From Leucobacter sp. UBA1945 (GTDB lineage Bacteria; Actinomycetota; Actinomycetes; Actinomycetales; Microbacteriaceae), in assembly GCA_002336855.1 (NCBI GenBank), contig DDEV01000060.1, positions 1 through 27,257 of the forward strand: a stretch of 27,257 nucleotides of DNA, in the 5' to 3' direction. The position numbers and the translations under genes are program-made. Numbering within the stretch: position 1 is the stretch's first letter; every line of letters begins with the position of its first letter. Shown piece by piece: positions 13,900-21,864 of the stretch. The notes under the pieces were generated by a model. It made no database searches. It worked only from the letters and a program-made list of their open reading frames with translations, and had not been told where the DNA came from.

Positions 13900-15432
13900 G
13901 TGACCCCCACCCTGCACCGATTGCGCTGGATCGCCGTACCCGCGATCCTCGCCCTCGCTGCCGTGCTGCGTCTCTGGGCCCTCGATCGCCCCGACTCGCT
14001 CGTCTTCGATGAGCTCTACTACGTGCGCGACGCGGTGAGCCAGCTCGCGCACGGGTATCCGACAGCCTGGCCCGACGATGATCCTGCGTTCGGCGGCGAG
14101 CGCGCCCGCGCCTTTCTCGATGCGCCCGCTGCGATTGCGCACCCTCCGCTGGGCAAGTGGTTGATCGGACTCGGCGTCCTGCTGTTCGGCCCGGACAGCG
14201 GGTGGGGATGGCGATTCTCGGCCGCGGTTGCGGGGGTCGCGACGGTGAGCGTGACGATGCGCCTCGGCTGGGTGCTGAGTCGAAGCATGTGGGTTGCCTG
14301 CATCGCGGGGCTGTTGCTCGCGCTCGACGGCGTGCATGTCGTGCTCTCGCGGGTGTCGCTGCTCGACGGGTTTCTCACGATGTTCGTCGCGCTCGGGGCA
14401 CTGTGCACGGCGCATGATTGGCTGTCGACGGCTCGCTCACCGGGCAGGATTCTCTGGCGCAGGCCCTGGCTCGTGGCGGCCGCGCTCGCGTTCGGTGCCG
14501 CGGCTGCGGTGAAGTGGTCGGGGCTCTACCCGCTCGCCGCGTTTCTCGTATTGCTCACGATCGGCGATCTGTTCCGTCGTCTCGGCCTCGCGCGTTCGAT
14601 TCGGGGCGAGGATCGCGCGACCCTTCACCGCCTGTCGGCACGTGCGGCGGTTGCTCGCACGGCGGTTCAGGCGGGCGTCACCGCGGCGATCGCGCTTCCG
14701 ATCGCCTTCGCCGCGTATCTCTCGAGCTGGATCGGCTGGATCGTCACGCCCGGCGGGCAGAACCGGCAGCCCGGTACGCCTTGGTGGGCCTCGCTCTGGG
14801 AGTGGCACGTCGACTCGCTCGCGTGGCATTCGACCCTGTCTGCGCCGCACCCCTACCAGTCGAGCCCATGGAGTTGGCCGCTCGCGCTGCGCCCGACGGC
14901 TATGTACTCGGAGCGGTGGGATGGCTACTTCGCCACGATCTCGCCTCTCCCGAATCCGGTCGTGACGTGGCTGGGTGTCGCCGCGTTGCTGCTCCTTTCG
15001 TGGGTCGTGCTGAGAAACGTGCTGCTGGCCGCGCGCGCTCGAAATGCTGCGCCGCTGCGCAGCCGCAACGTTGAGATCAGCGTGTTCGTGGTGACGGGCT
15101 ACCTCTCCGGGTGGCTTCCGTGGGTGTTGACGTTTTCACGTCCTGCGGTGTTTCAGTTCTATGCGGTCGTCATGACCCCGTTCGCGGCGCTCGGGCTCGC
15201 ATTGGTGCTGGCCTCGTTCGCGTCGCTCCCCCGAACTGGCGGCGTGATTCGGGACGCGGGGATCCAGCTCAGCACCTCACCGGAAGCCGTTCAGGGGCGC
15301 AGGATCTCGGTAGCGCTGGTGCTCGGAGCCGCTCTGCTGATGGCGGTACTCTTCTGGCCGCTGTGGGTCGGCATGCCCGTCGCGGGTTGGTTCTCGCAGC
15401 TGCACCTGTGGCTACCGGGGTGGGCGGCCTGA
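13900..15432 (+). CDS. pmt: Dolichyl/polyprenyl-phosphate-mannose protein mannosyltransferase (GT39)
   Basis: A 510-residue multi-pass membrane enzyme that transfers mannose from polyprenyl phosphate to Ser/Thr of exported proteins. The first extracellular loop has the catalytic acidic pair Asp37-Glu38 in VFDELYYVRDA. Further family features: HPPLGKWLIGLG, LLALDGVHVVLSRVSLLDGFLTMF, KWSGLYPLAAFL, HPYQSSPWSWPL and SGWLPWVLTFSRPAVFQFYAVVMTPF. About ten hydrophobic segments are visible. The start is GTG at 13900 with a TAGGCT box six bases upstream, so probably leaderless. Divergent from proS; its end is only 20 bp from the converging esrR-like gene with no strong terminator between. Actinobacterial Pmt usually acts on Sec-exported proteins. 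Confidence 0.93.
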   Translation: MTPTLHRLRWIAVPAILALAAVLRLWALDRPDSLVFDELYYVRDAVSQLAHGYPTAWPDDDPAFGGERARAFLDAPAAIAHPPLGKWLIGLGVLLFGPDSGWGWRFSAAVAGVATVSVTMRLGWVLSRSMWVACIAGLLLALDGVHVVLSRVSLLDGFLTMFVALGALCTAHDWLSTARSPGRILWRRPWLVAAALAFGAAAAVKWSGLYPLAAFLVLLTIGDLFRRLGLARSIRGEDRATLHRLSARAAVARTAVQAGVTAAIALPIAFAAYLSSWIGWIVTPGGQNRQPGTPWWASLWEWHVDSLAWHSTLSAPHPYQSSPWSWPLALRPTAMYSERWDGYFATISPLPNPVVTWLGVAALLLLSWVVLRNVLLAARARNAAPLRSRNVEISVFVVTGYLSGWLPWVLTFSRPAVFQFYAVVMTPFAALGLALVLASFASLPRTGGVIRDAGIQLSTSPEAVQGRRISVALVLGAALLMAVLFWPLWVGMPVAGWFSQLHLWLPGWAA

Positions 15433-15452
15433 TCGCAAGAAGCTACAGAAAA

Positions 15453-16172
15453 CTACAACAGGCGCCTGCTGAGCGCCCATGCGGTGAGCTCGTGTCGGTT
15501 CGAGAGCTGCAGCTTGCGCAGCACATTCGAGACGTGGGTTTCGACGGTTTTGACCGAGAGAAACAGCTCGGCGGCAACCTCTTTGTAGGCGTAGCCGCGC
15601 GCGATCATGCGCATGACTTCTTGCTCGCGCGCCGAGAGACGGTCGAGTTCGTCGTCGGTGGCTGCCGTCTCGCCGAGCCCGGCCCCGAAGGCATCGAGCA
15701 CAAAACCCGCGAGGCGCGGCGAGAACACCGCGTCGCCGCCCTGCACCCGCTGCGCAGCGGCCGTCACTTCCGCTCCCGATGAGGCTTTGGTGAGATAGCC
15801 TCTCGCGCCGGCACGTATGACGCTCACGACGTCGTCTGCGGCGTCTGACACGCTGAGCGCCAGAAAACGTACCGCCGCGAGACCGGCCGGTGCCTGGCCT
15901 GAGCGAGCGAGCGCCGCGATGCGCCGAAGCACCTCGGCCCCGCCGCCGCCCTCGCCACCTGGCAGGTGCACGTCGAGCAACACCACATCTGGCACCGTTG
16001 CTGCGATCACCTCGAGCGCCTCGTCGACCATTGCTGCCTCGCCCACCACGTCGACCTGGGCCCCCAGCTCGGCCCGCAGTCCGGTGCGAAAGATCTGGTG
16101 ATCGTCGACGATGACCACCCGAATCATTTCGGCCGTCTCACGCTGCCCACTGGCAGCCTCGTGGTCACTCAT
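15453..16172 (-). CDS. NarL/LuxR-family response regulator, EsrR-like
   Basis: A 239-residue regulator. Receiver domain ~17-140 with acidic DD (23-24), phosphoacceptor Asp67 in VVLLDVHLPGG and Lys129 in YLTKAS. The LuxR-type helix-turn-helix covers ~177-235 (LSAREQEVMRMIARGYAYKEVAAELFLSVKTVETHVSNVLRKL). ATG 16170-16172 overlaps the kinase stop by 8 bp, ruling out the longer frame. It should bind DNA once phosphorylated by the adjoining PspC kinase; likely targets include the divergent esrI-like promoter. Naming follows the similarity of the whole locus to EsrISR of Corynebacterium glutamicum and is not certain. Confidence 0.92.
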   Translation of the reverse strand: MSDHEAASGQRETAEMIRVVIVDDHQIFRTGLRAELGAQVDVVGEAAMVDEALEVIAATVPDVVLLDVHLPGGEGGGGAEVLRRIAALARSGQAPAGLAAVRFLALSVSDAADDVVSVIRAGARGYLTKASSGAEVTAAAQRVQGGDAVFSPRLAGFVLDAFGAGLGETAATDDELDRLSAREQEVMRMIARGYAYKEVAAELFLSVKTVETHVSNVLRKLQLSNRHELTAWALSRRLL

Positions 16173-17517
16173 CGCTCGTCTCCTCTTGAGATTGCAGGGG
16201 CAGTGAGAGCCGCGCCGCGGTGCCCGTGCCGCCCGGGCCGGGCACATACGTTGCCGAGCCACCGGCGCGTTGCATGCGCCCGATAATCGATTCGCGCACG
16301 CCCATGCGCCCCTCTGGAAGGCGGTCGAGGTCGAGGCCAGGGCCGCGGTCGGTAATGTCGATCGAAACCTGCTCGGGCCGGGTCTCGACGTAGACGGTCA
16401 CCTCACCCCCGGCGTGCCTCGCGGCGTTCAGCATCGCCTCTCGGGTAGCCGCGACGATGGCCTCTGGCACCGCGCATCGGGCACCCACCGAGATCACCTC
16501 GAAGCGCACGGAGTGTTCGGCTTCGAGCGCTGCGGCATGCTGGCGAAGCTCGACTTCGAGCGCCTCGCGGTCGACAGGTGCGGCACCATCGGCCGTGCGA
16601 AACAGCCATTCGCGCAGGTCTCGCTCCTGACCTCGGGCGAGCCTCGCTATCTCGCTGCCCGGTTCAGAGCGCTGCTGAATCGCCGCAAGCGTCTGCAGCA
16701 CCGAGTCGTGCAAGTGGGCAGCAATCTCTGCGCGCTCGGCCTCGCGCGCTCGCGCCGATCGTTCGGCGATCAGTTCGCGGTTGACGCGCAGCGCCCACGG
16801 GGCCAGCGCGAGCGCGACCCCAGCGAGCACCGCGACGGCGGCACCCACCACGGTGAGCGTGCTCGGTTGCTGGGCGGTCACGAAGAACATGAGCACGCCG
16901 ACCGCGACGAGCGCGAGTGCCCCGAGCACGCGTGGCAGCAGATTGCGCTCTGGCCGATCGCGGTCGGCGATCTGCCACCAGGTCAGGCCGACACCCACAA
17001 GCACTGCCATGCCCGGCAGCAGCACGTCGAGCCTGAGCTGCACGCCCAGTTGCACGAGCACGAGACCGAAGCCCGCCACCAGGAGGCAGGCGCCGAGGAG
17101 AAACTCGGCGATTGGCCAGCGCCGGGCCCTGTCGACGAGCTGTTCAGCAGCCAAAGTAGCGGCAGGCGCGGGATCGGGCGCCGCCCCGGTAGGGCTTGCT
17201 GTCGCGCCCGGATTCGCGAGTGATGGCATCGCCCCAGCGGCAGCAGCAGCGGCAGAACCAGCAGCACCTCCACCAGAAGCGGCCGGCCGCGTCAGCACTC
17301 GCCGCATCGGGGCGACTTGCCCCTCGCCCGCGACTGGCGCGAGCACCCAAAGCCAGATGTAGAACAGAGCGCCGGCGCCACCAAGAAGCGCGAAGATCAC
17401 CATGCCCACGCGAACCCACTTCACCGGAAGCCCAAGGTGTGGAGCCAGCCCGCCGCAGACGCCAGCGACCACGCGGTCGTCGCGGCTGCGAGCGAGGGCA
17501 GGCGTCGGGCTTGTCAT
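16165..17517 (-). CDS. PspC-domain sensor histidine kinase, EsrS-like
   Basis: A 450-residue kinase. Residues ~8-62 form a PspC domain (DDRVVAGVCGGLAPHLGLPVKWVRV) with a membrane helix; an Ala/Gly/Pro-rich linker (~75-125) follows, then at least four membrane helices (~136-245). The HisKA_3 dimerisation helix has ERAEIAAHLHDSVLQTL with likely phosphoacceptor His270. The ATPase domain shows EAMLNAARHAG, DITDRGPGLD and a Gly-rich G2-like segment MGVRESIIGRMQ. ATG 17515-17517 was chosen; a TTG at 17529 is in frame. It overlaps the regulator by 8 bp. Kinases of this type sense cell-envelope stress, with a membrane inhibitor protein encoded divergently, as here. Confidence 0.9.
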   Translation of the reverse strand: MTSPTPALARSRDDRVVAGVCGGLAPHLGLPVKWVRVGMVIFALLGGAGALFYIWLWVLAPVAGEGQVAPMRRVLTRPAASGGGAAGSAAAAAAGAMPSLANPGATASPTGAAPDPAPAATLAAEQLVDRARRWPIAEFLLGACLLVAGFGLVLVQLGVQLRLDVLLPGMAVLVGVGLTWWQIADRDRPERNLLPRVLGALALVAVGVLMFFVTAQQPSTLTVVGAAVAVLAGVALALAPWALRVNRELIAERSARAREAERAEIAAHLHDSVLQTLAAIQQRSEPGSEIARLARGQERDLREWLFRTADGAAPVDREALEVELRQHAAALEAEHSVRFEVISVGARCAVPEAIVAATREAMLNAARHAGGEVTVYVETRPEQVSIDITDRGPGLDLDRLPEGRMGVRESIIGRMQRAGGSATYVPGPGGTGTAARLSLPLQSQEETSDE

Positions 17518-17555
17518 GGTTCCATCCAACCACCCGCCCCCGACTTTCTCGCCGC

Positions 17556-17585
17556 TCAGGGCTCACATTCAGGGTCGGGTCAGGG
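17556..17585. promoter_or_regulatory. Three TCAGGG direct repeats between the divergent stress genes
   Basis: TCAGGG at 17556-17561, 17569-17574 and 17580-17585, spaced 13 and 11 bases, near helical phasing. They lie midway in the 114-bp gap between the esrS-like and esrI-like starts, so they are good candidates for the response regulator operator. The last copy runs into GGGTGAACCC, a short palindrome. No clear -10/-35 pair was identified. Confidence 0.45.
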
Positions 17586-17631
17586 TGAACCCCGATAGCG
17601 CGGCTCCCTTCTCTCGCGGCAAACTCAAAGT

Positions 17632-19167
17632 ATGAACGATACGACTCCCCCTCCAGGCACCCCCGGAGCGTCAGGCGCCCCCGAAGCCCCCAGCGACCCG
17701 GGCACTCAGACCCCGCACGACCGCCCCGAATCTTTCTCGTTCGAGCGCACCTCGGGCAGGTTCTTCTCGTGGATTCGCGGTCTCGGCATCGAACGCAGCA
17801 GCGATCGGTGGTTCGCGGGTGTGGCCGGCGGCATCGCGGCGAAGGCAGGCATCGACCCGCTGATCGTGCGCGGCATCTTCGTGGTGCTCGCAGTGCTCGG
17901 CGGCCCCGGCATTCTGCTGTACCTCGCCGCATGGTTGCTGCTCCCCGACCACACCGGCCGCATTCACCTGGAGGATCTGTTCCGGGGGCGAGCCTCGGCC
18001 GGGGCGATAGTCACCGCTGTCGTGCTCGGCGCGATCCTCTTTGTTCCGGCGGTCGTGTGGGTCTTCCGCACCCTCTTTCTCGGCCCCTGGGGCTGGGATA
18101 CCTGGGGCATCGTGCCCGAGTGGGTGCAGGTGACGTTCGGAGTCATCTGGTGGGCGCTCGTCATACCCGGCCTCATCGTGTGGTTGATCATCTGGTTGAC
18201 CGGGCGCTCTCGCGAAGGGGCGCAGGCGGCGAGCGCAGCGCCCGGCGCCAGCGGCGCGAACTCCGCAGAAGCCACTGCGCAACACTACGCGGGCCGCGCA
18301 CAGGACTTCGCCGACCGCGCTGAAGAACGCGCAACCACCTGGGCTCAAGACTTCGAGCGGAAGGCTGAGGCCTGGGGGCAACGCGTCGAAGACAAGTCGA
18401 AAGAGTGGGATCGGCGGGGGCGCGAGTATCATGCCGCCCATCGCCTGGGTGCCGCGCATACCGTGCTGACCCTCGCCCTCACCTTGCTCGCGGCGAGCGC
18501 GGCGGCCGGCATCGCCCTCACGAACGAGGCCGGCGGCATGGTCGTGCTCACCGCGGGACTCGTCGCCGGAGTCTCGGTGCTCGCCATCTCGCTCATCATC
18601 GCGGGAATTCGCGGTCGCGACAGCGGCTGGATCGGCTTCCTCTCGTTCTGCGGCGTCGTGGCCCTGTTCTTCGCGCCATTCAGCACCGTGCTTCCGGGGC
18701 AAACCGATGTCGTTCCGTTCGGCAACTCGGTCGTGCGACCAGACAACATCGGCGACGACCAAGCAATCGTCTCGATCGCCGGCAACGCCACCGTCGACCT
18801 GTCTGATCTCGGTCACGATGCGCTGTCCCGCAGCATCGACGTGTGGTTGCTCGGCGGCAACGCCACGGTGCGCATGCCTGAGTCAACCCGAACCCGCGTG
18901 CAAGTGAGCCTCATGGCGGGCACCATCAGGGATCAGCGCGCAGCAAGCGATGAACGTCGCCAGGGCGGCATTCTTCTCTCTCGCTTGTTCGAGCAGCGAG
19001 CGACCGGCCTCGACGATTCAGACGTCGTCACGGTGCGGGTTCGCGTGCTCGGCGGCACCGTGAACATCAAGAGCGCCGACGGCGCGAGTTCGCAGTCAAG
19101 CGAGGATCGCACGAACGAGATCGAACAGCTGAAAGAGCGCATCGCAGAGTTGGAGCAGGCACGATGA
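17632..19167 (+). CDS. PspC / toast-rack membrane protein, EsrI-like
   Basis: A 511-residue membrane protein. A Pro-rich polar head (1-35) is followed by a PspC domain (~56-108; SSDRWFAGVAGGIAAKAGIDP...LLLP), two more membrane segments (~122-190), a charged helical stretch with many Ala/Glu/Arg (~205-275), three hydrophobic helices (~280-360), and a C-terminal beta-rich LiaF/toast-rack-like domain (VSIAGNATVDLSDL, DVWLLGGNATVRMPE, VRVRVLGGTVNIKSADG). The last 20 residues are coiled-coil-like (EIEQLKERIAELEQ). In C. glutamicum EsrI is the membrane inhibitor of EsrSR; the same arrangement suggests this role. ATG 17632 has only a weak ribosome site. Confidence 0.88.
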   Translation: MNDTTPPPGTPGASGAPEAPSDPGTQTPHDRPESFSFERTSGRFFSWIRGLGIERSSDRWFAGVAGGIAAKAGIDPLIVRGIFVVLAVLGGPGILLYLAAWLLLPDHTGRIHLEDLFRGRASAGAIVTAVVLGAILFVPAVVWVFRTLFLGPWGWDTWGIVPEWVQVTFGVIWWALVIPGLIVWLIIWLTGRSREGAQAASAAPGASGANSAEATAQHYAGRAQDFADRAEERATTWAQDFERKAEAWGQRVEDKSKEWDRRGREYHAAHRLGAAHTVLTLALTLLAASAAAGIALTNEAGGMVVLTAGLVAGVSVLAISLIIAGIRGRDSGWIGFLSFCGVVALFFAPFSTVLPGQTDVVPFGNSVVRPDNIGDDQAIVSIAGNATVDLSDLGHDALSRSIDVWLLGGNATVRMPESTRTRVQVSLMAGTIRDQRAASDERRQGGILLSRLFEQRATGLDDSDVVTVRVRVLGGTVNIKSADGASSQSSEDRTNEIEQLKERIAELEQAR

Positions 19168-19517
19168 CCACGAACGAAGACCCCACTGCGGCCGCGATCC
19201 CGGAACCGAGTGTCGCAGAACCAGCCGGAGCGACCGAAACAACCGCCACGTCCGAGACAAGTTCACCCGCCGCGACCGAGCGGCCGAACGACCGCCTTCG
19301 GCCGCGCACCGGCACGATCGTCTGGGGGGTGCTGGTGCTCGCGTTCTGCGCGTTCACTTCGTTCCAGACGGTCGCGCCCAACCGGGTCGACGGCACAACG
19401 TTCGTGATTGCCGCAATGATCGGAATCGGTCTCATGCTGCTCGCGGTGGGTACCGCGGTCGTCGTGCGCTCAGCCCGCCAGCCGAAGCGCGAGCGAGGCT
19501 CCTACCCGCCCCGCTAA
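19164..19517 (+). CDS. Small membrane protein with two transmembrane helices
   Basis: A 117-residue protein. The first ~45 residues are Ala/Thr/Glu-rich and polar; two hydrophobic helices follow (TIVWGVLVLAFCAFTSF and FVIAAMIGIGLMLLAVGTAVVV) and a basic tail. The ATG at 19164 overlaps the stop of the esrI-like gene by 4 bp (ATGA), so it belongs to the same transcript and is probably part of the stress response. No family recognised. A strong hairpin follows 13 bp after its stop. Confidence 0.85.
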   Translation: MTTNEDPTAAAIPEPSVAEPAGATETTATSETSSPAATERPNDRLRPRTGTIVWGVLVLAFCAFTSFQTVAPNRVDGTTFVIAAMIGIGLMLLAVGTAVVVRSARQPKRERGSYPPR

Positions 19518-19530
19518 TACCCGTCATCGT

Positions 19531-19577
19531 GTAGCCAGATGTGCCACCGCGTACGCGCCCGTGGCACATCTGGCTAC
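19531..19577. terminator. Convergent-gene hairpin, probable bidirectional terminator
   Basis: Perfect 17-bp stem: GTAGCCAGATGTGCCAC (19531-19547) and its complement (19561-19577), with a 13-base loop that itself contains the palindrome GCGTACGC. It lies between the end of the small membrane protein gene and the end of the converging kinase gene. No T-run on either side, so it may end transcription inefficiently or act as an mRNA stabiliser. Confidence 0.75.
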
Positions 19578-19591
19578 AAGCGGCGGCGGTT

Positions 19592-21136
19592 TCAGGCCGC
19601 CGAGCGAATCCAGCGCAGCGGCACGTCGATGAACACTCGCGTGCCGCCCCGCGCGTCGGGGCCCCAGGTGATCGAGCCCCCGAGTTCGCCCTCAACGAGC
19701 GTGCGCACGATCTGCGTGCCGAGCCCATCGCCGACCGTGCCGCCGGGCAGCCCGGTTCCGGTGTCGACGACCTCGACGGCGAGGCGAGTCTCGTTTCGTT
19801 CGGCCGTGATGATGACCTCACCCTCACGACCAGCCAATCCGTGCTCTACGGCGTTCGTCACAATCTCGGTCAGCGCGAGTGCGAGCGGGGTCGCATATTC
19901 GCTCGGCAGTTCGCCGAAACGGCCCTGCTTGTGCGGGTGCACGGTCGTGCCGTGCAGGCTCGCGACCTCTGCGGCGAGGCCGAGCACCCGGTCGAAGACC
20001 ACGTCGAAGTCGACGATCTGCGAAAGACCGGTCGAGAGCGTGTCGTGCACCACGGCAATCGCGGCGACGCGACGCATTGCTTGGCCGAGCACCTCTTTCG
20101 CTTCCTCGCTCCGAGCACGTCTCGCCTGCACCCGCAGCAACGACGCGACGGTCTGCAGGTTGTTCTTCACGCGGTGGTGAATCTCGCGAATCGTCGCGTC
20201 TTTCGTGATGAGCTCCTGCTCCTGCTGGCGCAGCCCGGTCACGTCTCTCGTGAGCACGATGCCACCGACTCGCTCCTCGTCGCGAATCACCGGAATCGCG
20301 CGCAATGTCACGACGCGCCCGTTGATCTCGACGTCTGCGCGCTTCGGCACACGCCCCTGCGCGATGAGAGGCAGCGATTCGTTAGTGTCGAACTGCCCCT
20401 TCACCAACTCGGCGATGACCTCTGAGAAGTTCTCGCCCTCGAGCTCATCGCGATAGCCGAGCAGCGTGAACGCCGACTGCGTGTTCGGGCTCGCAAACGT
20501 CACCACGCCATCGGTGTTGACGCGCACGAGGCCGTCCGAGGCGCGGGGTGCCCCGCGTTCGCGACCGCGCGTGCTGCCGGGCGACGGAAACAGACCCTGC
20601 TGGATCATCGAGAACACGTCGTCGGCAACCTCGCGAAACGCCTTGCCGATGTGGGTCGCGTACTGCGGATCTGAGGGGCTCGTGTGCACCGTCAAGACTG
20701 CAAACGGTTCGGTTGGCGTGCCGATAGTGGTGATGACGCCCGTGTCGGTGTTGCGCGCGGTCTCGGTCGATCCCACGCCTCCCTCGTCGCGCATGCTCAC
20801 AGAAAACGCGGTGAGCTTCATCGCGGTCTCCTCGTACCAAACCGGGGCGCGCGACGAGGCGGGCTTTCGGGTCGTCATGGTCTCATCGACGACCTCGCGC
20901 CAATCGTCACGAATGAAGTCGCCGATGATGTCGCGATAGAAGAGCGTGACCGATCCCGCTGGGCGGCTGTGCGCCACCGCGATGTACGTCGAGTCTTTCG
21001 TGGGCACCCAGAGCACGACGTCGCCGAGAGCGAGGTCGGCGAGCAGAGGCCAGTCGAGGGTGAGCAGCTCAAGCCAGTCGAGTTGCTCGTCATTCAGACC
21101 AGAATATTTGCTTGCGAGGTTGCGAAGGGTAGACAC
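19592..21136 (-). CDS. pdtaS: PdtaS-type cytosolic sensor histidine kinase
   Basis: A 514-residue soluble kinase. The N-terminal domain (~1-170) begins VSTLRNLASKYSGLNDEQLDWLELL and contains WPLLADLALGDVVLWV, as in mycobacterial PdtaS (Rv3220c). A PAS domain follows (~195-300; RVNTDGVVTFASPNTQSAFTLLGY). The HisKA_2 helix has EIHHRVKNNLQTVASLLRVQ with likely phosphoacceptor His321, then an ATPase domain (TEIVTNAVEHGL; VVDTGTGLP; GDGLGTQIVRTLV). Alignment with Rv3220c and a TATGCT box six bases upstream both point to the GTG at 21134-21136. PdtaS acts on PdtaR, an RNA-binding antiterminator; pdtaR is not in the window. No membrane helix, so it senses a cytosolic signal. Confidence 0.9.
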   Translation of the reverse strand: MSTLRNLASKYSGLNDEQLDWLELLTLDWPLLADLALGDVVLWVPTKDSTYIAVAHSRPAGSVTLFYRDIIGDFIRDDWREVVDETMTTRKPASSRAPVWYEETAMKLTAFSVSMRDEGGVGSTETARNTDTGVITTIGTPTEPFAVLTVHTSPSDPQYATHIGKAFREVADDVFSMIQQGLFPSPGSTRGRERGAPRASDGLVRVNTDGVVTFASPNTQSAFTLLGYRDELEGENFSEVIAELVKGQFDTNESLPLIAQGRVPKRADVEINGRVVTLRAIPVIRDEERVGGIVLTRDVTGLRQQEQELITKDATIREIHHRVKNNLQTVASLLRVQARRARSEEAKEVLGQAMRRVAAIAVVHDTLSTGLSQIVDFDVVFDRVLGLAAEVASLHGTTVHPHKQGRFGELPSEYATPLALALTEIVTNAVEHGLAGREGEVIITAERNETRLAVEVVDTGTGLPGGTVGDGLGTQIVRTLVEGELGGSITWGPDARGGTRVFIDVPLRWIRSAA

Positions 21137-21142
21137 GCTTTC

Positions 21143-21148
21143 AGCATA
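21143..21148 (-). promoter_or_regulatory. -10 box for leaderless pdtaS
   Basis: TATGCT on the minus strand, six bases (GAAAGC) before the GTG start. It supports the chosen start and suggests a leaderless mRNA. A near-copy of the 9-mer motif (ACGAGGATC, 21162-21170) lies in the -35 area. Confidence 0.55.
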
Positions 21149-21240
21149 GAGGGCAATAGGCACGAGGATCTCACGATCCCTGCGAGGTGTCACCAAGGCG
21201 ATACTGCACAGAGTGAACAATCACTGAGCGAAATTTCATC

Positions 21241-21271
21241 TTGACCTTACGCAGCATCGAAGTCGTATTGT
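21241..21271 (+). promoter_or_regulatory. Possible promoter of the Rv3235-family gene
   Basis: TTGACC (21241-21246) and TATTGT (21266-21271) with 19 bases between, 69 bases upstream of the ATG. The spacing is slightly long, so this is only a candidate. Confidence 0.35.
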
Positions 21272-21340
21272 GTCCTTCACAATAAAAAAATGACGGGTGT
21301 ATGGGGGCCTTACTCACGTCTGAACTACCGGGGAGGCCCC

Positions 21341-21730
21341 ATGCATGCGATCAATGGCGACGACGCTTTCAGCTATGACTCGGCGACACCGATTCCCGAC
21401 CCGCAAGCGCGATTCGTTCGGCTACTCGCCGCGCATGCGTTTGAAGCGGTCGAGGGCATTCGCAGCATCTCGCAGCTCGGAGGCGTGCTTTCGGTGGGCG
21501 CCGCAAGACAGCTCGCGCTGCAACGCAACGCTCTGCGCGAGCGCAATGCCGTCTACCGCGATCCCAGGCAGTGCACCGCCAGCCCCGGAAGAATGCGGCT
21601 CTGCCGCGTGCTGCCCCATGTTGCAGAGGTCTCGGTGGTGGTGCACACCGAACGCCGCGCCCACGCGGTGGCGTTGAGGCTCGAATGGGTGCACTCCCGC
21701 TGGCGCGCGAGCGAGGTGCACGTGATGTAG
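21341..21730 (+). CDS. Rv3235 family protein
   Basis: A 129-residue protein. ATG 21341 has GGGGAGG four bases upstream. The first half is helical (ARFVRLLAAHAFEAVEGIRSISQLGGVLS), then LALQRNALRERNAVY, a variable linker, and the C-terminal strand block CRVLPHVAEVSVVVHTERRAHAVALRLE...RWRASEVHVM, the part that marks the Rv3235 family of actinobacteria. Function unknown. Divergent from pdtaS with about 200 bp between; no obvious operon partner. The assignment is from the C-terminal pattern by eye. Confidence 0.78.
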   Translation: MHAINGDDAFSYDSATPIPDPQARFVRLLAAHAFEAVEGIRSISQLGGVLSVGAARQLALQRNALRERNAVYRDPRQCTASPGRMRLCRVLPHVAEVSVVVHTERRAHAVALRLEWVHSRWRASEVHVM

Positions 21731-21786
21731 CTCGGATCATCCCCACTATCCGATGCACCTCGGCGCCTCGCCTGCACGCAAAAGAA

Positions 21787-21828
21787 AGCGAGGCCGCCCC
21801 TCGAACTTCGAAGGAACGGCCTCGCTTG
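21787..21828 (-). terminator. Rho-independent terminator of metNIQ
   Basis: AAGCGAGGCCG (21787-21797) pairs perfectly with CGGCCTCGCTT (21818-21828); the 20-base loop contains a smaller TTCGAA-type dyad. On the minus strand it begins 37 bases after the metQ stop and is followed by TCTTTTG. Confidence 0.85.
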
Positions 21829-21864
21829 ATTCAACGCGCTCGGTGGCCCGAGGCTCGCTGAGAC

